DNA of 64,000 nucleotides from Alisma plantago-aquatica (taxonomy: Eukaryota > Streptophyta > Magnoliopsida > Alismatales > Alismataceae). Under the pieces are notes generated by a model that made no database searches, had not been told where the DNA came from, and worked only from the letters and a program-made list of their open reading frames with translations. The DNA lies in the NCBI GenBank assembly GCA_963693085.1, contig OY856409.1, forward strand, positions 657,740,591 to 657,804,590, written 5' to 3'. Position numbers and translations under genes: made by a program. How positions within the stretch are numbered: the stretch's first letter is position 1; the number at the start of each line of letters is the position of its first letter. This document shows, in pieces, positions 34,331 through 45,270 of the stretch.

Positions 34331-34680
34331 TTAGATAAAGTGGGGGATTGTGCATATCATCTAGCTTTGCCTCCTGCTTATGATAAGATCCACAATGTGT
34401 TCCATGTTTCTATGTTGAGGAAGTACGTTAAGGATCCGTCACATGTACTCACCATTGAACCTGAGGAGATTAATGAGAATCTGACTTATGAAGAACTACC
34501 TGTGAAGGTCCTTGACTCCCGAGTAAAGCAGCTGAAGAATAAGGAGATAGAGTTAGTGAAGGTTTTGTGGAGATAACATGGTTTAGAAGAAACCACTTGG
34601 GAGTTGAGAGTCGAGATGTTACGTACTCACCCTTCCCTCTTTGTATGAGATTTCGGGGATGAAATCTTTTTTAAGGGGTG
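34331..34680 (+). pseudogene. Tekay integrase C-terminus with chromodomain
   Basis: ILDKVGDCAYHLALPPAYDK, IHNVFHVSMLRKYVKDPSHV, then LTYEELPVKVLDSRVKQLKN, KEIELVKVLWR, stop at 34574, HGLEETTWE. The YEE-P-V-KVLD-R-V-KQLRNK...VLW-HG-EE-TWE order is the chromodomain of Tekay/Del chromoviruses. Such domains steer insertion toward modified heterochromatin, in line with the nested setting here. Confidence 0.9.
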
Positions 34681-34684
34681 GAGT
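34672..34684 (+). other. Tekay polypurine tract
   Basis: TAAGGGGTGGAG directly before the 3' LTR; primes plus-strand DNA synthesis. Confidence 0.85.
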
Positions 34685-34686
34685 GT

Positions 34687-37600
34687 TGTAACATACTGAA
34701 ATCCTTTATGAACCTCTTTGTACTCTTTTCTATAAGTTTTGTCCTTCTTTTCGTTCCATATGTCCTTGGATTTGATTTGGTGGAATTATGATGGTTATTG
34801 GATAAATGTTTGCCATATATTCTTAATATAGGGTTGTATGCACAAATACCTCAGTTAGACTTTAGATAATGGGCCTAAAGTGCAAATTGTACACCAAGCA
34901 ATAAAAAGAATAAAATATTTCGTCCTAGAACTTTCTAGCAATTCCTAGAATAAGAGAAATAAGAGAAAATCCGAATTTTATATAAGGGAGAAGATAAATG
35001 CAATAATTAAAGATAATAAGAGAATTAATGGGTAAGAAAGTTAATTAGAAAGATGTTTTTTACACCAAATATTATAATTTGAAACCATCAGGATAATTTG
35101 ACACTTAAATTCATTTCCTCGATCAAAAAGTAACTTATGGGCCAAGTATCATTTAAAGTGGAACAAAAATATAATTATTAATGTCATTATCAAAAGAAAA
35201 TAGGAAATAGGCCAATAAAGTAAAATAAAATATTTAATGTTCTCAAATCAGGAAAATAACTCCAAATTCGTATTCTAAATATAAAAATAAGCCTCTGTGC
35301 AAATTTGCAACTAATTTGGATAATGTGTGAATAATGAGTAAAATAGGAGAGAGAGAAAGTGTGTAGAATATTCTATTTATTTAATAAATAAAAATAAAAA
35401 AATCTCAACTTGTGAAGATAATTGCAAAAACATATTCAAATCCCTTAAGGAGACTTATGGGTGAAGTTACACAAAAATTAGATAATGTTATCACCTCTTT
35501 TGAAGGAGGAAAGAGAAAATGATATCTTAATTATTTTACATATCAAACTTTCTCAAAAGGCAAAACTAACTCCATATTTGGATTCTACATGTCAAAATAA
35601 GTCAGAATATAAAATTTGGTAATTTTTGGACACCGTTTGAGCCTCCAAAAGAAGAGAGAGAAAAACATTTAAGGATTAATTGAATTTTGGTCGAATTTTA
35701 TTTTGCAACCTATTCCTTATCTCATCCGCGCAATCGGACGGCCCATAATCCATCGTGGACTCGGGACCATTGATCTGACGGCTCACAGTCGTCTTCTACC
35801 TCTAATCGTATAAGGCAACAGGCCTTGTTTTCCTCGATTTTTCAAATCGATATATCTTGAGTTTTACTCGATGATTTTTGCTCGAATTTGTTTTGTTGGA
35901 TTGCTTGTGCGATTCCGCACAAGATTATCCCAAAAACTTTGGGATTAGACGAGTTTTTGAGAAACGCCTAAACTGGCCGCTGACCTCCTCTCCTTGCTCC
36001 TACCTAAACCCTAGTCTAGGGTTCCTTGCCTATATATATCTCAACCCCAATGACCGCCATCACCTTACCAACCCGCTCGTGCCCCCAATTTGGTTTTTCG
36101 TGATTGATCTGACCCCCATCTGGCCGCCGAGGACCCCTGGCTTGCGGCACATCTCCTTCTCCGGTTGCTTTGTCTCCGATCAATTAAAAGGTACCAATAG
36201 CTTTGACTCTTCTTCCTCTTTCATTCGAATACTTGAACGTGAGTTTTCGTTGAGTATCGTGAATTTGCCCAAATCGGCCGAGTTTTGCTTCTCGTTGTTC
36301 TTTGCCCAGGTCGCGAGCAAGGGAAGAAAACGATTCCCTTCGTTTTACCTTTTTACCCCTCGGGCTGGTTGCTTTCTCTGATCCGCGTGAGGGACGTTCG
36401 CGTCTTTTCTTCTTTTGCTTTGACCGCTTGACCCCGGCCCACTCGCCTCCTGTGAGCGCCCCTGAGACGCGGGTCACCGCTCCCGACCGCTCGGTTTTGA
36501 GTGTGGTTGCCTACGTGGCACACGCTGATTGGTCAGAATGAAGTATTTTCTATAAATTATTTTGTTGGTCAAAAATAGAAAATAAATAGTGTTTTGGATT
36601 CAGGAAGACGATATCTATTCATTAAAAATATTTTTGAGTTTTGATTTTAATGTTTGCGAAAACATAATTTTAGAATGATTTAATTAACTTAAAATCACTA
36701 AAATAAACCCTAAAAGTCCATATTTTCAAAACATACAATATTATATGTTATTTTGATCAGGAAATCCTAACTAAGATGATGATGAGGTTTTTGGAGTCTA
36801 AATCAATGGTTTGTACAAAAAGTTAGTAATATTAGGGTTTTTCAACCTTTAAAGAATGCATACAATTCTAATCTATAAATCTAATGATGAAATAGGGAAG
36901 TGGGTTCTAAAATTCGTGTGAAGGGTTGGAAAGAGGGATTCTAGAACACCTGAGGCTAAGGTATGTGTTTTGTATGTGCAACTATCTTTCAGTTGGGAAA
37001 ACATTATACCATTACCCATAATTTCTTATGAGGCTTAATCTGTCCTAAATCCTTGATTCTTGAAACCTAAATTGTTTATTGCCTCAAAAATTAGTTGTAG
37101 TATTATCTTGTTTGGGTATTCATGCCCCACTGCCATGTTACATAATCTTTTGCTTAAATCTTGCCATAACTCTTTTGCTAGCACGTGATTAAATGATCTA
37201 TTTAATATAAAGTAGTGGTACTTATGTACAACCACCCATAGAGGGCATGTATATAATCGCCCTAGGGGAATGTTTATAATTCTCCCCATTAAAAATTATA
37301 GGTGATTGGGAATGTCTTATTCTCCCCTCACCTAAGGTTAGAGGTCCGGTAGGTGCCTCAACCCTACTTAGTTAGGTAGACATATTAATTTACATGCAAA
37401 AACCTTATTTATTTTGTTATTGGCAAGTTTCATTATAAAAAAAACCCTCATACTCTTTGATGTCTCTCTTTACACCAAATATCTAGCCTAATTTACTTGT
37501 TACAACTTTCATTGCCACTTTTAGAATATTCTTGTAACACATACTTTTCTCTCTTTTCCCTCTTGCTGGGTGACTTCCCAACCACCCAGGTGTTGGTGTT

Positions 37601-37925
37601 GTGCAAGGTGAAGGACGAGCTTAAAGAAAGATTCCTCCGCAGTTGATCGTTAGCTTTTCAAGAAGGATGGCTAGGTTGCTATAGCTAGATCCTCTTATCT
37701 TATCTTTTCTTTTAGAAATCAGTTATGTAATAAACAATAAAGCCATGCACAGGCTTGTTATTTCTTTCTTTCTGCTGCTATTGACATTTTATAATGTATC
37801 TGGAATCATGCTTATTTACTTGGAATATTATGCAATCATCCTCAAAGTCTCTAAATTCTTGTTAAAATTGTGGATGTTTGTATTTCCTTTAAATTTTAGT
37901 AAAGAGGTGATCTCGCCTCTTTACA
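34687..37925 (+). repeat. Tekay 3' LTR
   Basis: Colinear with 26619-29864. TATA at 36031-36039. The open frames at 35878-36541 and 37035-37942 mirror those of the 5' LTR and are not genes. Confidence 0.95.
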
Positions 37926-37930
37926 GTGAT

Positions 37931-38457
37931 TCTTGTGGTTGATATTATGGTGGTGGTTGTGAGGCGTGTTAGAAGTTGTACAGAGGTTTAGGAGGTGGTG
38001 GAGCATAGATTCCTTGAGCAATACCCATATAACCATTTGTATTGTTTGGGTTGGCCATGATTTGGGAAGGGGGTCTTCCCTACTCACAAAGGGCAAGTGA
38101 AAGAGAAATTTGATCCAGTCTTTGCTCAAGCCAATCAATGGTTTGTCCATTAGAGGACACCTCTCTCATCACTTCATTAAGGCTTCTTAACCTCACAAGA
38201 ACTTCTTCTTCAAACATGGAGATGTTTCTTGGATATTGGTCACCTTGTTGCTCCCATGAAAAGTTTGGACGATTTCTCCTTTCTGAAGTGTAAGAGCTTG
38301 ACATGGAGCCTTCGTTGCTCAGGATGCCATATAATTGTAGAACTTGCACATCTTCACAAAAAGCCTTCGTGGAGTTGGTGGAGCAATTAGAAGAACCTCC
38401 CACATGAATCTTCATGAGATTTACCATGTCTACCAATATCTTCATCATGTAGGGCAA
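37931..38457 (-). pseudogene. Athila-minus gag middle region
   Basis: Open frame 38080-38457: MMKILVDMVNLMKIHVGGSS, ERRNRPNFSWEQQGDQYPRN, FEEEVLVRLRSLNEVMREVS and DWLEQRLDQISLSLALCE. It aligns with MMKMMAYMMNMMKNQAGGSS...RNHPNFSWKQ...KFEEEVLGRLRNLDKV...LEKRLDQISLSLSHRE of Athila-plus (about 13845-14230). The N-terminal capsid core present in Athila-plus is missing, so the deletion covers most of gag as well as pol. A predicted coiled coil (EEEVLVRLRSLNEVMREV) is kept. The reading continues to 37931, where the Tekay target duplication lies. Confidence 0.8.
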
Positions 38458-38659
38458 TTGATAAAATGGAGGGGTTCATGCAACTTGGTCTACCATCTTG
38501 ACTTCATTGGGTTTCTTTTCACATGCAAAAGGCACAAACAAACAAAAGAGGGCAAGTTAGCAAACCAAGATGCAAAAGTAACACAAAGAATAAAGAATAG
38601 AAATGGTGAGGCAGTAGGAAAAGTGAATCTATACTAACTATCTAGGCCAAGCACCTTCG
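38458..38659 (-). other. Athila-minus leader
   Basis: Short untranslated region between the PBS and the shortened gag. No other feature seen. Confidence 0.5.
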
Positions 38660-38677
38660 TCCCCGACAATGACACTA
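38660..38677 (-). other. Athila-minus PBS (tRNA-Asp type)
   Basis: The minus strand reads TAGTGTCATTGTCGGGGA, a degraded form of TGGCGCCGTTGCCGGGGA, six bases from the 5' LTR end. Confidence 0.75.
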
Positions 38678-38683
38678 GAAAGC

Positions 38684-41074
38684 TTGGTGTGATTCTCCTA
38701 AGGTTACACACTAATCAACCAAGTGGCAACTAGATGCAAATTAGGGCTAGGACAAACACACAGAGATCTTTCAAATTTATAAAGATGGCTAGTCTAACAC
38801 ACTCGCTTAGACTATTCACACTTCACTTGCAAGAGCACAGGGTCGTGCTGCAGTATAGGCAAGTGGTAAGAGAAGGGTCGATCCACAGGGAGAGAGGGGG
38901 CACTAGAGCTAGGTTAGTGTGAGCTATGTTCCTAAAGCAAAGTGTAGGGTTTTTAGGGTTTGTTGGTGGGTTTTATTGATTATAATAATGATTCAAGCAA
39001 TTAAAATCAAGAAAGAAAACTAGATTATTAGAAACCATATGTTACCCTAAACAAGATAAGTCTAATTAGCAAGGAAAGACAACTAACTAAGCAAGATCAA
39101 GGAACTACGACTAAACTACACTAGACTAGCAATTTAAGCACTAGAGCCATCAATGACCTAGGTTATCACTAACTAGAAATATTAACACTAGCAAGCTCAA
39201 AAGAGCACTAAGTACTCAAGCAAGACCTAACTATCAAGAACTAAGCAATTGACTAAGAAGCAATAAAGGCAATTGACTAAACTAGAATTAACATGATAAT
39301 ATAACAAGATGTGTTTCAAGCAATATTAATGAGAGGTGGGCCATTAGGGGAATGATACTAAGATATTAGTCGGGGGTTAACATAGCATGCAACTCTTATA
39401 TCTTGAATCTAGATTGCCAAACCAAACAACAAGGCAAGTGCTATTTGAATCTACCCTATTCTACTAGTTGGGAAACTAGGGCTAGGTGTAATTCTAATAG
39501 GACTTAGAAAGTCTAGGTTTAGAGGATAAGTGGTATTAGGGAAATTGAGAGCCAAGGGTAGGAATGGGGGTAGAGGTGAGGGTGTTTCACCTCATGTTAC
39601 TCACCATCTAGCCTTTAGAAAACTCTAGGAAATTGCACTAATCACTCTTACACTAGCTACTTAGATCTCACACCTACTTGTAGGAGAAGTGATATGTTTG
39701 TAGGAACATAGGGTGCTAGATAGGGATCCACAAATTGGACCTAGGAGCAATTCCTAAGATAGCCACATACAATCCATTTTCCCCTAGAAGCTAGGTGTTT
39801 TGAAGCATCATACAACAAGTAATCCACGTTTAGAAGCACACATCACAAGTAAAATAATGGGAAATGAGATATAAGTAAGATACAATCATCATAGAATCCA
39901 AATATGTTCATTACAAGTTATTTTCCCCAACATGGTATCAAAGTCACATTTTAGCCCCAAACGACCCACCACAAGGGGCTTAGCTACACATAATCAAGCA
40001 AAAGAGAAAACAAGGAAGAAGAAAGAGGTAGAAGTCCATGGAATCTCATGGTAGATCCTCCTTCTTCACCTCCTTGATGTATAAGATGAAGCACCTCCTC
40101 CCAAGGTCAAAAATGACATAAGAATATGGGGATCATGGTGGAAAACCCTAGAAAACTAAGATTTTTGGGTGGAAATGGGGTGGAAATGGAAGAAGAGAGG
40201 TAGGTGGAGCTCTTGAATGCAAGGAGGGTGGAAATGAATGTTAAGAGACAACTAACCTCGTATCCTAGCTACCACCCATTTATATATAGGTGGGGGGAGG
40301 CACTAGTTCAAGTGGGGGTAGAATAGGAAATGCACTGCAAATCTGCTGCTAGGGTTGTATATAGTACGACCGTGTTGGATAGCATGATTGTGGTGGGTAG
40401 GGGTCAGTATGACCATGGTGGAATGGAACAGACAAGGTGGAAATTAGCAAAAGTTATAGTAAAATTTTGGGTTCTTGGAAGGCTGGTAGCACGACTGTGA
40501 TGGACAGCACGCCCGTGGTGGGAGCTAGTAGCACGGTCGTGCTGGGTGGTATGGCCAATGTGGGTGATATGTAACACAACCGTTCTGGGTAACACATACA
40601 TGCTAGGTGATATGTGGCATGACCATGGTGGATAGCATGACCGTCTTGAGCAGGTGGAAACACGGTCGTGCTGGGAAGCACGACTGTGGTGGAGGATTTT
40701 CTACAACTGCTTCAAAATTGGGATTTTCCCTGTGATTTTGACATTTACAACATGGTCGTTCTGTGTCAATACAACCATGTTGGGGGCTTTTCTTGCACTT
40801 TGAGGTTCAAACTTCATGATCCATGGACGTTTTTTCTTTATCTTGACCCTTAGCCACTAGGGGTAGGTTGGGGGTGCTTTGAGATCTTCTTTGGACCCCT
40901 CTATGTCTTTGGTCCATCAAACGTGGTCCAAGTACCTAAAAATATGCAAAGAGTGTCCATAAGTGCATTCGACAGAAATATGCATATTGAGGGAATAACT
41001 TGCAATATACCATGTTTAGATGTGATTATAATGTTAAAAGACACAAGATGAAGCCCTAAAATAGGATTGCATCA
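38684..41074 (-). repeat. Athila-minus 5' LTR
   Basis: Plus-strand start TTGGTGTGATTCTCC, end ATAGGATTGCATCA; colinear with 21473-23916. TATA box TATATATA at 40281-40288. CACGACCGTG-type motif cluster at 40360-40690. Confidence 0.9.
40360..40690 (-). promoter_or_regulatory. CACGACCGTGGTG motif cluster in Athila-minus 5' LTR
   Basis: Units such as AGTACGACCGTGTTGGATAG, GCACGCCCGTGGTGGGAG and ACACGGTCGTGCTGGG lie upstream of the TATA box in element orientation, as in the other two LTRs of the family. Confidence 0.6.
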
Positions 41075-41079
41075 TCTAG

Positions 41080-41752
41080 CTAATAAAATATCAATTTATT
41101 TTAAGCAACATCACCCTTGCCCTTCTTCCTTTGCAGCTTGTTTTGGTAAAATTCGAGCTCTTTCCCCTCCAAGAAGTAACCATCAACTCTTACCACATCG
41201 ACCAGTGCATGAAACAATGCATGCCAACATCCTACTAATGGCAAATTGCTCCTCGATGTGGGCATCAAGCCCCACAACAGTAGCGACAACTTTTTTCTTC
41301 CTGCCAATATCAACTCCATAGTGATGCATGTACCACTGTCTGAAGGGTGCCAAATCAATCTGGACAATGGCACTCCTGACCATACTTTGGGTCCTCACAA
41401 GCTCATTCTTGGAAGCATTGTAGACCACATCAAGGATACGGGCCTTGTGGGTCACAACCTCACTACCCTAGGAGTAGTTGCCTATGTCAAGGCAGACCAC
41501 ACATCACTTGAGGTTCCCACCTCTCACGCGAACCCTTCACACCATCTTGTTGCTTGGGAGCTTGGTGTTGGTTGTATGTCTACTGAGCTCATACTTTTAC
41601 TTCTTCCTCCATGCCTTCTTTCCGCCAGTGGCCCACCTCTTGTGCATTGAATCACATGAGATACCCATCTTGAGTGTTAGAGCGGCAACGACGCCCCATG
41701 GCTGTTGTCCTAAGTTGGCACTTGTACCTTCTCCTTCTACCGTCGCAATTGA
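41080..41752 (-). pseudogene. RPS8: Processed pseudogene of 40S ribosomal protein eS8 (5' UTR, CDS, start of 3' UTR)
   Basis: CDS 41101-41668 (minus). It starts MGISCDSMHKRWATGGKKAW, versus [21 protein letters not shown] in the family, then KYELSRHTTNTKL and VRVRGGNLK. The middle is well kept: [56 protein letters not shown]. After GRKKK about 35 residues are missing before the HIEEQF motif. After [12 protein letters not shown] a frameshift leads to [20 protein letters not shown] and a TAA at 41101. Introns are absent although plant RPS8 genes have them. About 80 bp of 5' UTR is retained (41669-41752). eS8 is a small-subunit ribosomal protein. Stops after AWRKK and in the RVRVRGG region and the frameshift make this non-functional. 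The 3' UTR continues at 21293-21472 beyond the Athila-minus insertion. Confidence 0.9.
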
Positions 41753-41950
41753 TTTTAATCAACTTTATTTCCTCATTTTATTAATTAATCATTAGTTAAT
41801 TAAAACTTAAATCCAACCTTTTTTCTTAGACTAGCTGATTGGTTCTAGTTAGTAATAATTTCCAATGGCCTCAATTCCTTGTGGTTCAACATGTAACATA
41901 TCCAGTCCTAGGTACATATTTGTTGTACATCTTTAGCTTATGATATTTTA
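41753..41950 (+). repeat. Element A second (3') LTR, right part
   Basis: TTAATTAATCATTAGTTAAT, AAACTTAAATCCAACC and GGTTCTAGTTAGTAAT match 4150-4270 of the first LTR. The end is uncertain; similarity fades between about 41890 and 41960. Confidence 0.65.
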
Positions 41951-43192
41951 ATTTGGAACCCTATTCTTTAATTGAGATTTATATTAGAATGTTAGGAATC
42001 TAAAATAATGAAGTTTTAATCAATAAACCAATTGTTAAGATTTTAATATAAGAAATTGGGATAATCTCTTAAGTTGGGTCTAAATATTAAAATTTACTTT
42101 AAAGTTTAAATTACTTGTCTATATTTTTTCCTATTTATAGGTATGGTTAAGGAAGTATAACATACTAGAATTTATATTCCAGAAGTGCACTATGTCCATT
42201 TTCCATTTGTTGAAGTCTTTTTACATAAATTGATCATTCAAACAACTCTCATTGTTCATTTTAATAACTACCAAGTAATTATTAAATTTGTTGAAGTCTT
42301 TTTACATAAATTTGATATCATTTATTTTTCACTCAACGTAGTTGTTGAATCACTTATTTCTTCTCATTCGAGAAATAGGTATAGTCTAGCACATCATTTT
42401 AACTGTGTTTATCAAACCCCATTAATTACTTGAGTATATTGGCATCATTTTAAAAACAATACATGTATATTTTCTTAGATCCTGAAATATTAGGATTAAA
42501 TTATTTTACAAACTGTTAGCTTTTGAATCAATATAAAGAATATTGACTTAGTTGATCGCTATGCATGGGTTGGAACACAGATTCGTCTAAATTTTCGTTC
42601 TTAATTTGAAAAAACTATATATATTTAGAATTTTGTCTAAATAAAATTAATCAAGTAGTCAAAATTTGAGAATTTTAGGATGTGAAATTTAAGAGTTAAA
42701 TTTTATAAAAGAAAATCAAACGAAGACCATTACAAGTCCTCCTTGGCCAGAAATCCTACAAGTCATACGCAATTGCTGCCACAGACCTCTCTAGCTTACA
42801 TAATATGATGGCAAGTGTGAAACTTACTAGTAGTGGAGCAAAAGTCAATTACCCCATCCCTTCTCCATACACCTAATCCTTTCCCATCCCTCTACCACCA
42901 TCACCTATAATGCCCTAGGTCCCTTGACTAATGCATATCAACAACTACAAACATAGCAACAACTCATGGGTCTGCGGAAGCTAGTGGTCTTTACCCTCCA
43001 AAATACATTGGATCCAGAAAAGATCTTCCATATATATAAGACTTAAAGAAGAGAAGATCCATTTGCATGGAAACTTGTGGGTGTCGACCTGTAGACTTGA
43101 AGAAGAGAAGATCCCTTTACAAAATATAGGGTTGTAAGTACCTTATACATGTCCCTTACATATCAGTCTTCAACATGATTAATAAGATATGG
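41951..43192. other. Unassigned AT-rich region
   Basis: No coding domain recognised. A 25-27 bp direct repeat (ATTTGTTGAAGTCTTTTTAC...) occurs at 42205 and 42286. Two related segments around 43045 and 43100 share GAAGAGAAGATCC. It adjoins the abrupt left edge of the Copia-B 3' LTR at about 43193. Confidence 0.4.
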
Positions 43193-43863
43193 AGGTTGGC
43201 TCACACCAGCCGATCGACTTACAAGGGTGAACCGGTTGGTTGGCAGTCCTAATATTGCCAATGCAGTCTCCAATCGACCTGTCACTCTAACCAGCTAGTT
43301 CAACACTTGAACTTGATAGTTCTGAGTCCAGTCAGTCAATTATATTTTTAATTGAGTACCTAAACACCTTTAGTCTCAATCTAAATATCATTCATGGACA
43401 ATCTCCTCTTCCAGGGGTGCCCTTTGTGTGTGACCCTATATGTTTCAATTTATGTTGGTAGTGAATGTTCATAACAACTTATGACATCAGAAGCAATGAG
43501 TGGAATCTAGTAACTCATCATTGCTACCCAAGTAACTCAAAAAGTTGGAGAACAACTTCAACCTACAATCTATGATTAGTGTTACTGTGATCGTATAGTT
43601 CCTTTATCTCTGACATCCAGATTGAACTCGAGGCATGGAACGTCATCCTCTTCAACATTCAATCCATGTTCCTTGACCTAGAGCAGACTGTCTGAGATGC
43701 ATGTGAATTCACATATCATATATTGAATCACATGAGTATGGCCATACAATTCTCATTCTTGCTTATCAAGGGGCCCTGGATATCATACTCCTTGTAGGAG
43801 GGACAAATACCATTTCTATCACTCACACTCTATCCCCATGTGTCACACCCAATCATCACCATT
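43193..43863 (-). repeat. Copia-B 3' LTR, distal fragment
   Basis: GGTTGGCTCACACCAGCC onward matches 56255-56980 closely (for example CAATGCAGTCTCCAATCGAC and AGTCCAGTCAGTCAATTATA). It stops abruptly at 43193 and is cut at 43864 by the SIRE-like element. Confidence 0.85.
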
Positions 43864-43868
43864 ATAAC

Positions 43869-45270
43869 TGAAAACCTCTAGAGGGGGGGTGAATAGAGTT
43901 TTATAGAGATTTTAAAATAATTTGAACTCAAGCAACCACAAAGAAAGATTGGACAAAGAGACACAAGGGTTTAGAGTGGTTCCTAGCCTTAGCAAATACT
44001 AAGGTAGTCAGTCCACTACCCGGTTGCTTACCCAACCGGGATTTGAAAAGAAATTATTTTATTACCTCGCAAGGACTTTACATAAAATACATTTCTTTTC
44101 CCTAAACCCTTCAAGCAGCCTTCACCTAGAAGTAATCGCCCAACTCGAAGCAGCCTTCCCTTGAAGTAGATGCACCAACACCCGTTGCACCAGCCTTCTG
44201 AAGTAGCTTCCCGTGCGATAGCCTTCTTGAAGTAGCTTGAAGTCCCCTTCTCCACCTGAGAAGTCCACCCTCTCCAATCCGCAGCCTCCAACCCTAGGAG
44301 TAGCAAGGAGAGTACAAGAAATAAATAGGAACAAGAAAGAAATATAGAAATTACAATACCGTTGTAAGCACAAGGCTTGATTTTCCTATATCAAGCGTTT
44401 GGATCTCCCAACCAAGATATATAGCAATGTGATTATTATGTGTAGGAGATCCTAGTCTATAGGACACGAAACGGTAGCAATATGAATGTATAACAAGTGT
44501 GGGAATTGCACTATTGCTCTAAACAGATTGCCAATGTAGTGTATGCTCAAAGATTGCACAATTGAGTATATGAGTGTCTTCTAGTGTCCTATGGCTTGTC
44601 CTATTTATAGGAATGGCCTAAGTATGCTTAAGGACGTTCTAGACAACTTCTAGGGGGTTCCTAGTGCTTAACTAGCCGTTAGGAATAAGTTAGGCGCATT
44701 AGCAACGGCTAGTTAATTAATTCTGCAGTTGCTGTCAGAGACCATCTCGGTCGAGGACTTGTCGACCGAGATGCCCGGTCGGTCGAGGATTTTTCGACCG
44801 ACAGGCTCTCTGGATTAACGTTTATTTGCAACTGTCAACTGCTGTGTTTAACGGCTACTTTTGGTCAATCTCGGTCGAGAAGTTTGTCGACCGAGAGTGT
44901 CTCGGTCGAGGAGTGTGGTCGACCGAGATTGACTCTGTTTTCAATCTTTCAATTAAGATACTAAGTGAGTGCATGAGTGTGCATTATGTGATCCTATTAG
45001 AAGGAGATGTCCTAACTAAGTGTAGTGTTTAGTTAGGGAAATCTAACGCTTGATTTACATGAAGTCTAAGTACTTGTACATTATATGTTTGTACAAGTTT
45101 ACATATGATTACATTGCATGACATTTATAAACATTCAAGCGTAAGGATTCCCTAGAACTTTGTCATCACCTTGTTCCTGCACACTTAAGTAGCTCGTTAG
45201 ATTAATAAGAATGAAATGTTTGTCATCATCGAAACAAAGGGATTTATCATAATATCCAATTTATCCAACA
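43869..45270 (-). repeat. SIRE-like 3' LTR
   Basis: 1402 bp. TATA-like CTATAAATAG (minus strand) at 44601-44610. Upstream of it in element orientation are four perfect hairpins (44744-44928). Open frames at 44028-44373 and 44826-45032 recur in the other LTR and have no known domain. Confidence 0.95.
44744..44928 (-). promoter_or_regulatory. Four TCGGTCGA hairpins in SIRE-like 3' LTR
   Basis: 44744-44772: ATCTCGGTCGA, 7-base loop, TCGACCGAGAT (11-bp stem). 44778-44802: GTCGGTCGA/TCGACCGAC (9 bp). 44869-44896: TCTCGGTCGA/TCGACCGAGA (10 bp). 44900-44928: TCTCGGTCGA/TCGACCGAGA (10 bp). All stems are perfect, with loops of 7-9 bases. The same set is at 49336-49520 in the other LTR. Confidence 0.9.

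Larger units (their letters stand above)
26619..37925 (+). mobile_element. Tekay-type chromovirus (Ty3/Gypsy), full length, TSD GTGAT
   Basis: 5' LTR 26619-29864 (3246 bp), PBS 29868-29880, gag 30138 to about 31190, pol 31210-34650, PPT about 34672-34684, 3' LTR 34687-37925 (3239 bp). GTGAT at 26614-26618 and 37926-37930 is the target duplication. The LTRs start TGTAACATAC and end CTCTTTACA. About ten substitutions were counted in the first 455 bp of the LTR pair, roughly 2 percent. The coding region has several stops and frameshifts, so it is structurally complete but not autonomous. It sits in the gag of Athila-minus. Confidence 0.95.
21473..41074 (-). mobile_element. Athila-minus: non-autonomous Athila element interrupted by a chromovirus
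   Basis: 3' LTR 21473-23916 and 5' LTR 38684-41074, flanked by TCTAG (21468-21472 and 41075-41079). PBS on the minus strand at 38660-38677. The internal region without the nested Tekay element is about 3.45 kb: gag C-terminal part only, then 1.9 kb of non-coding DNA to the PPT. Protease, RT, RNase H and integrase are absent. The LTRs differ at roughly 8-10 percent of positions by eye, much more than those of the nested Tekay element. Non-autonomous; mobilisation would have depended on relatives such as Athila-plus. Confidence 0.9.

Noticed and set aside
44028..44373. Open frames of 83-92 codons repeated at 48620-48965
   Set aside because: Identical because they are in the two LTRs of the young element; no recognisable domain.
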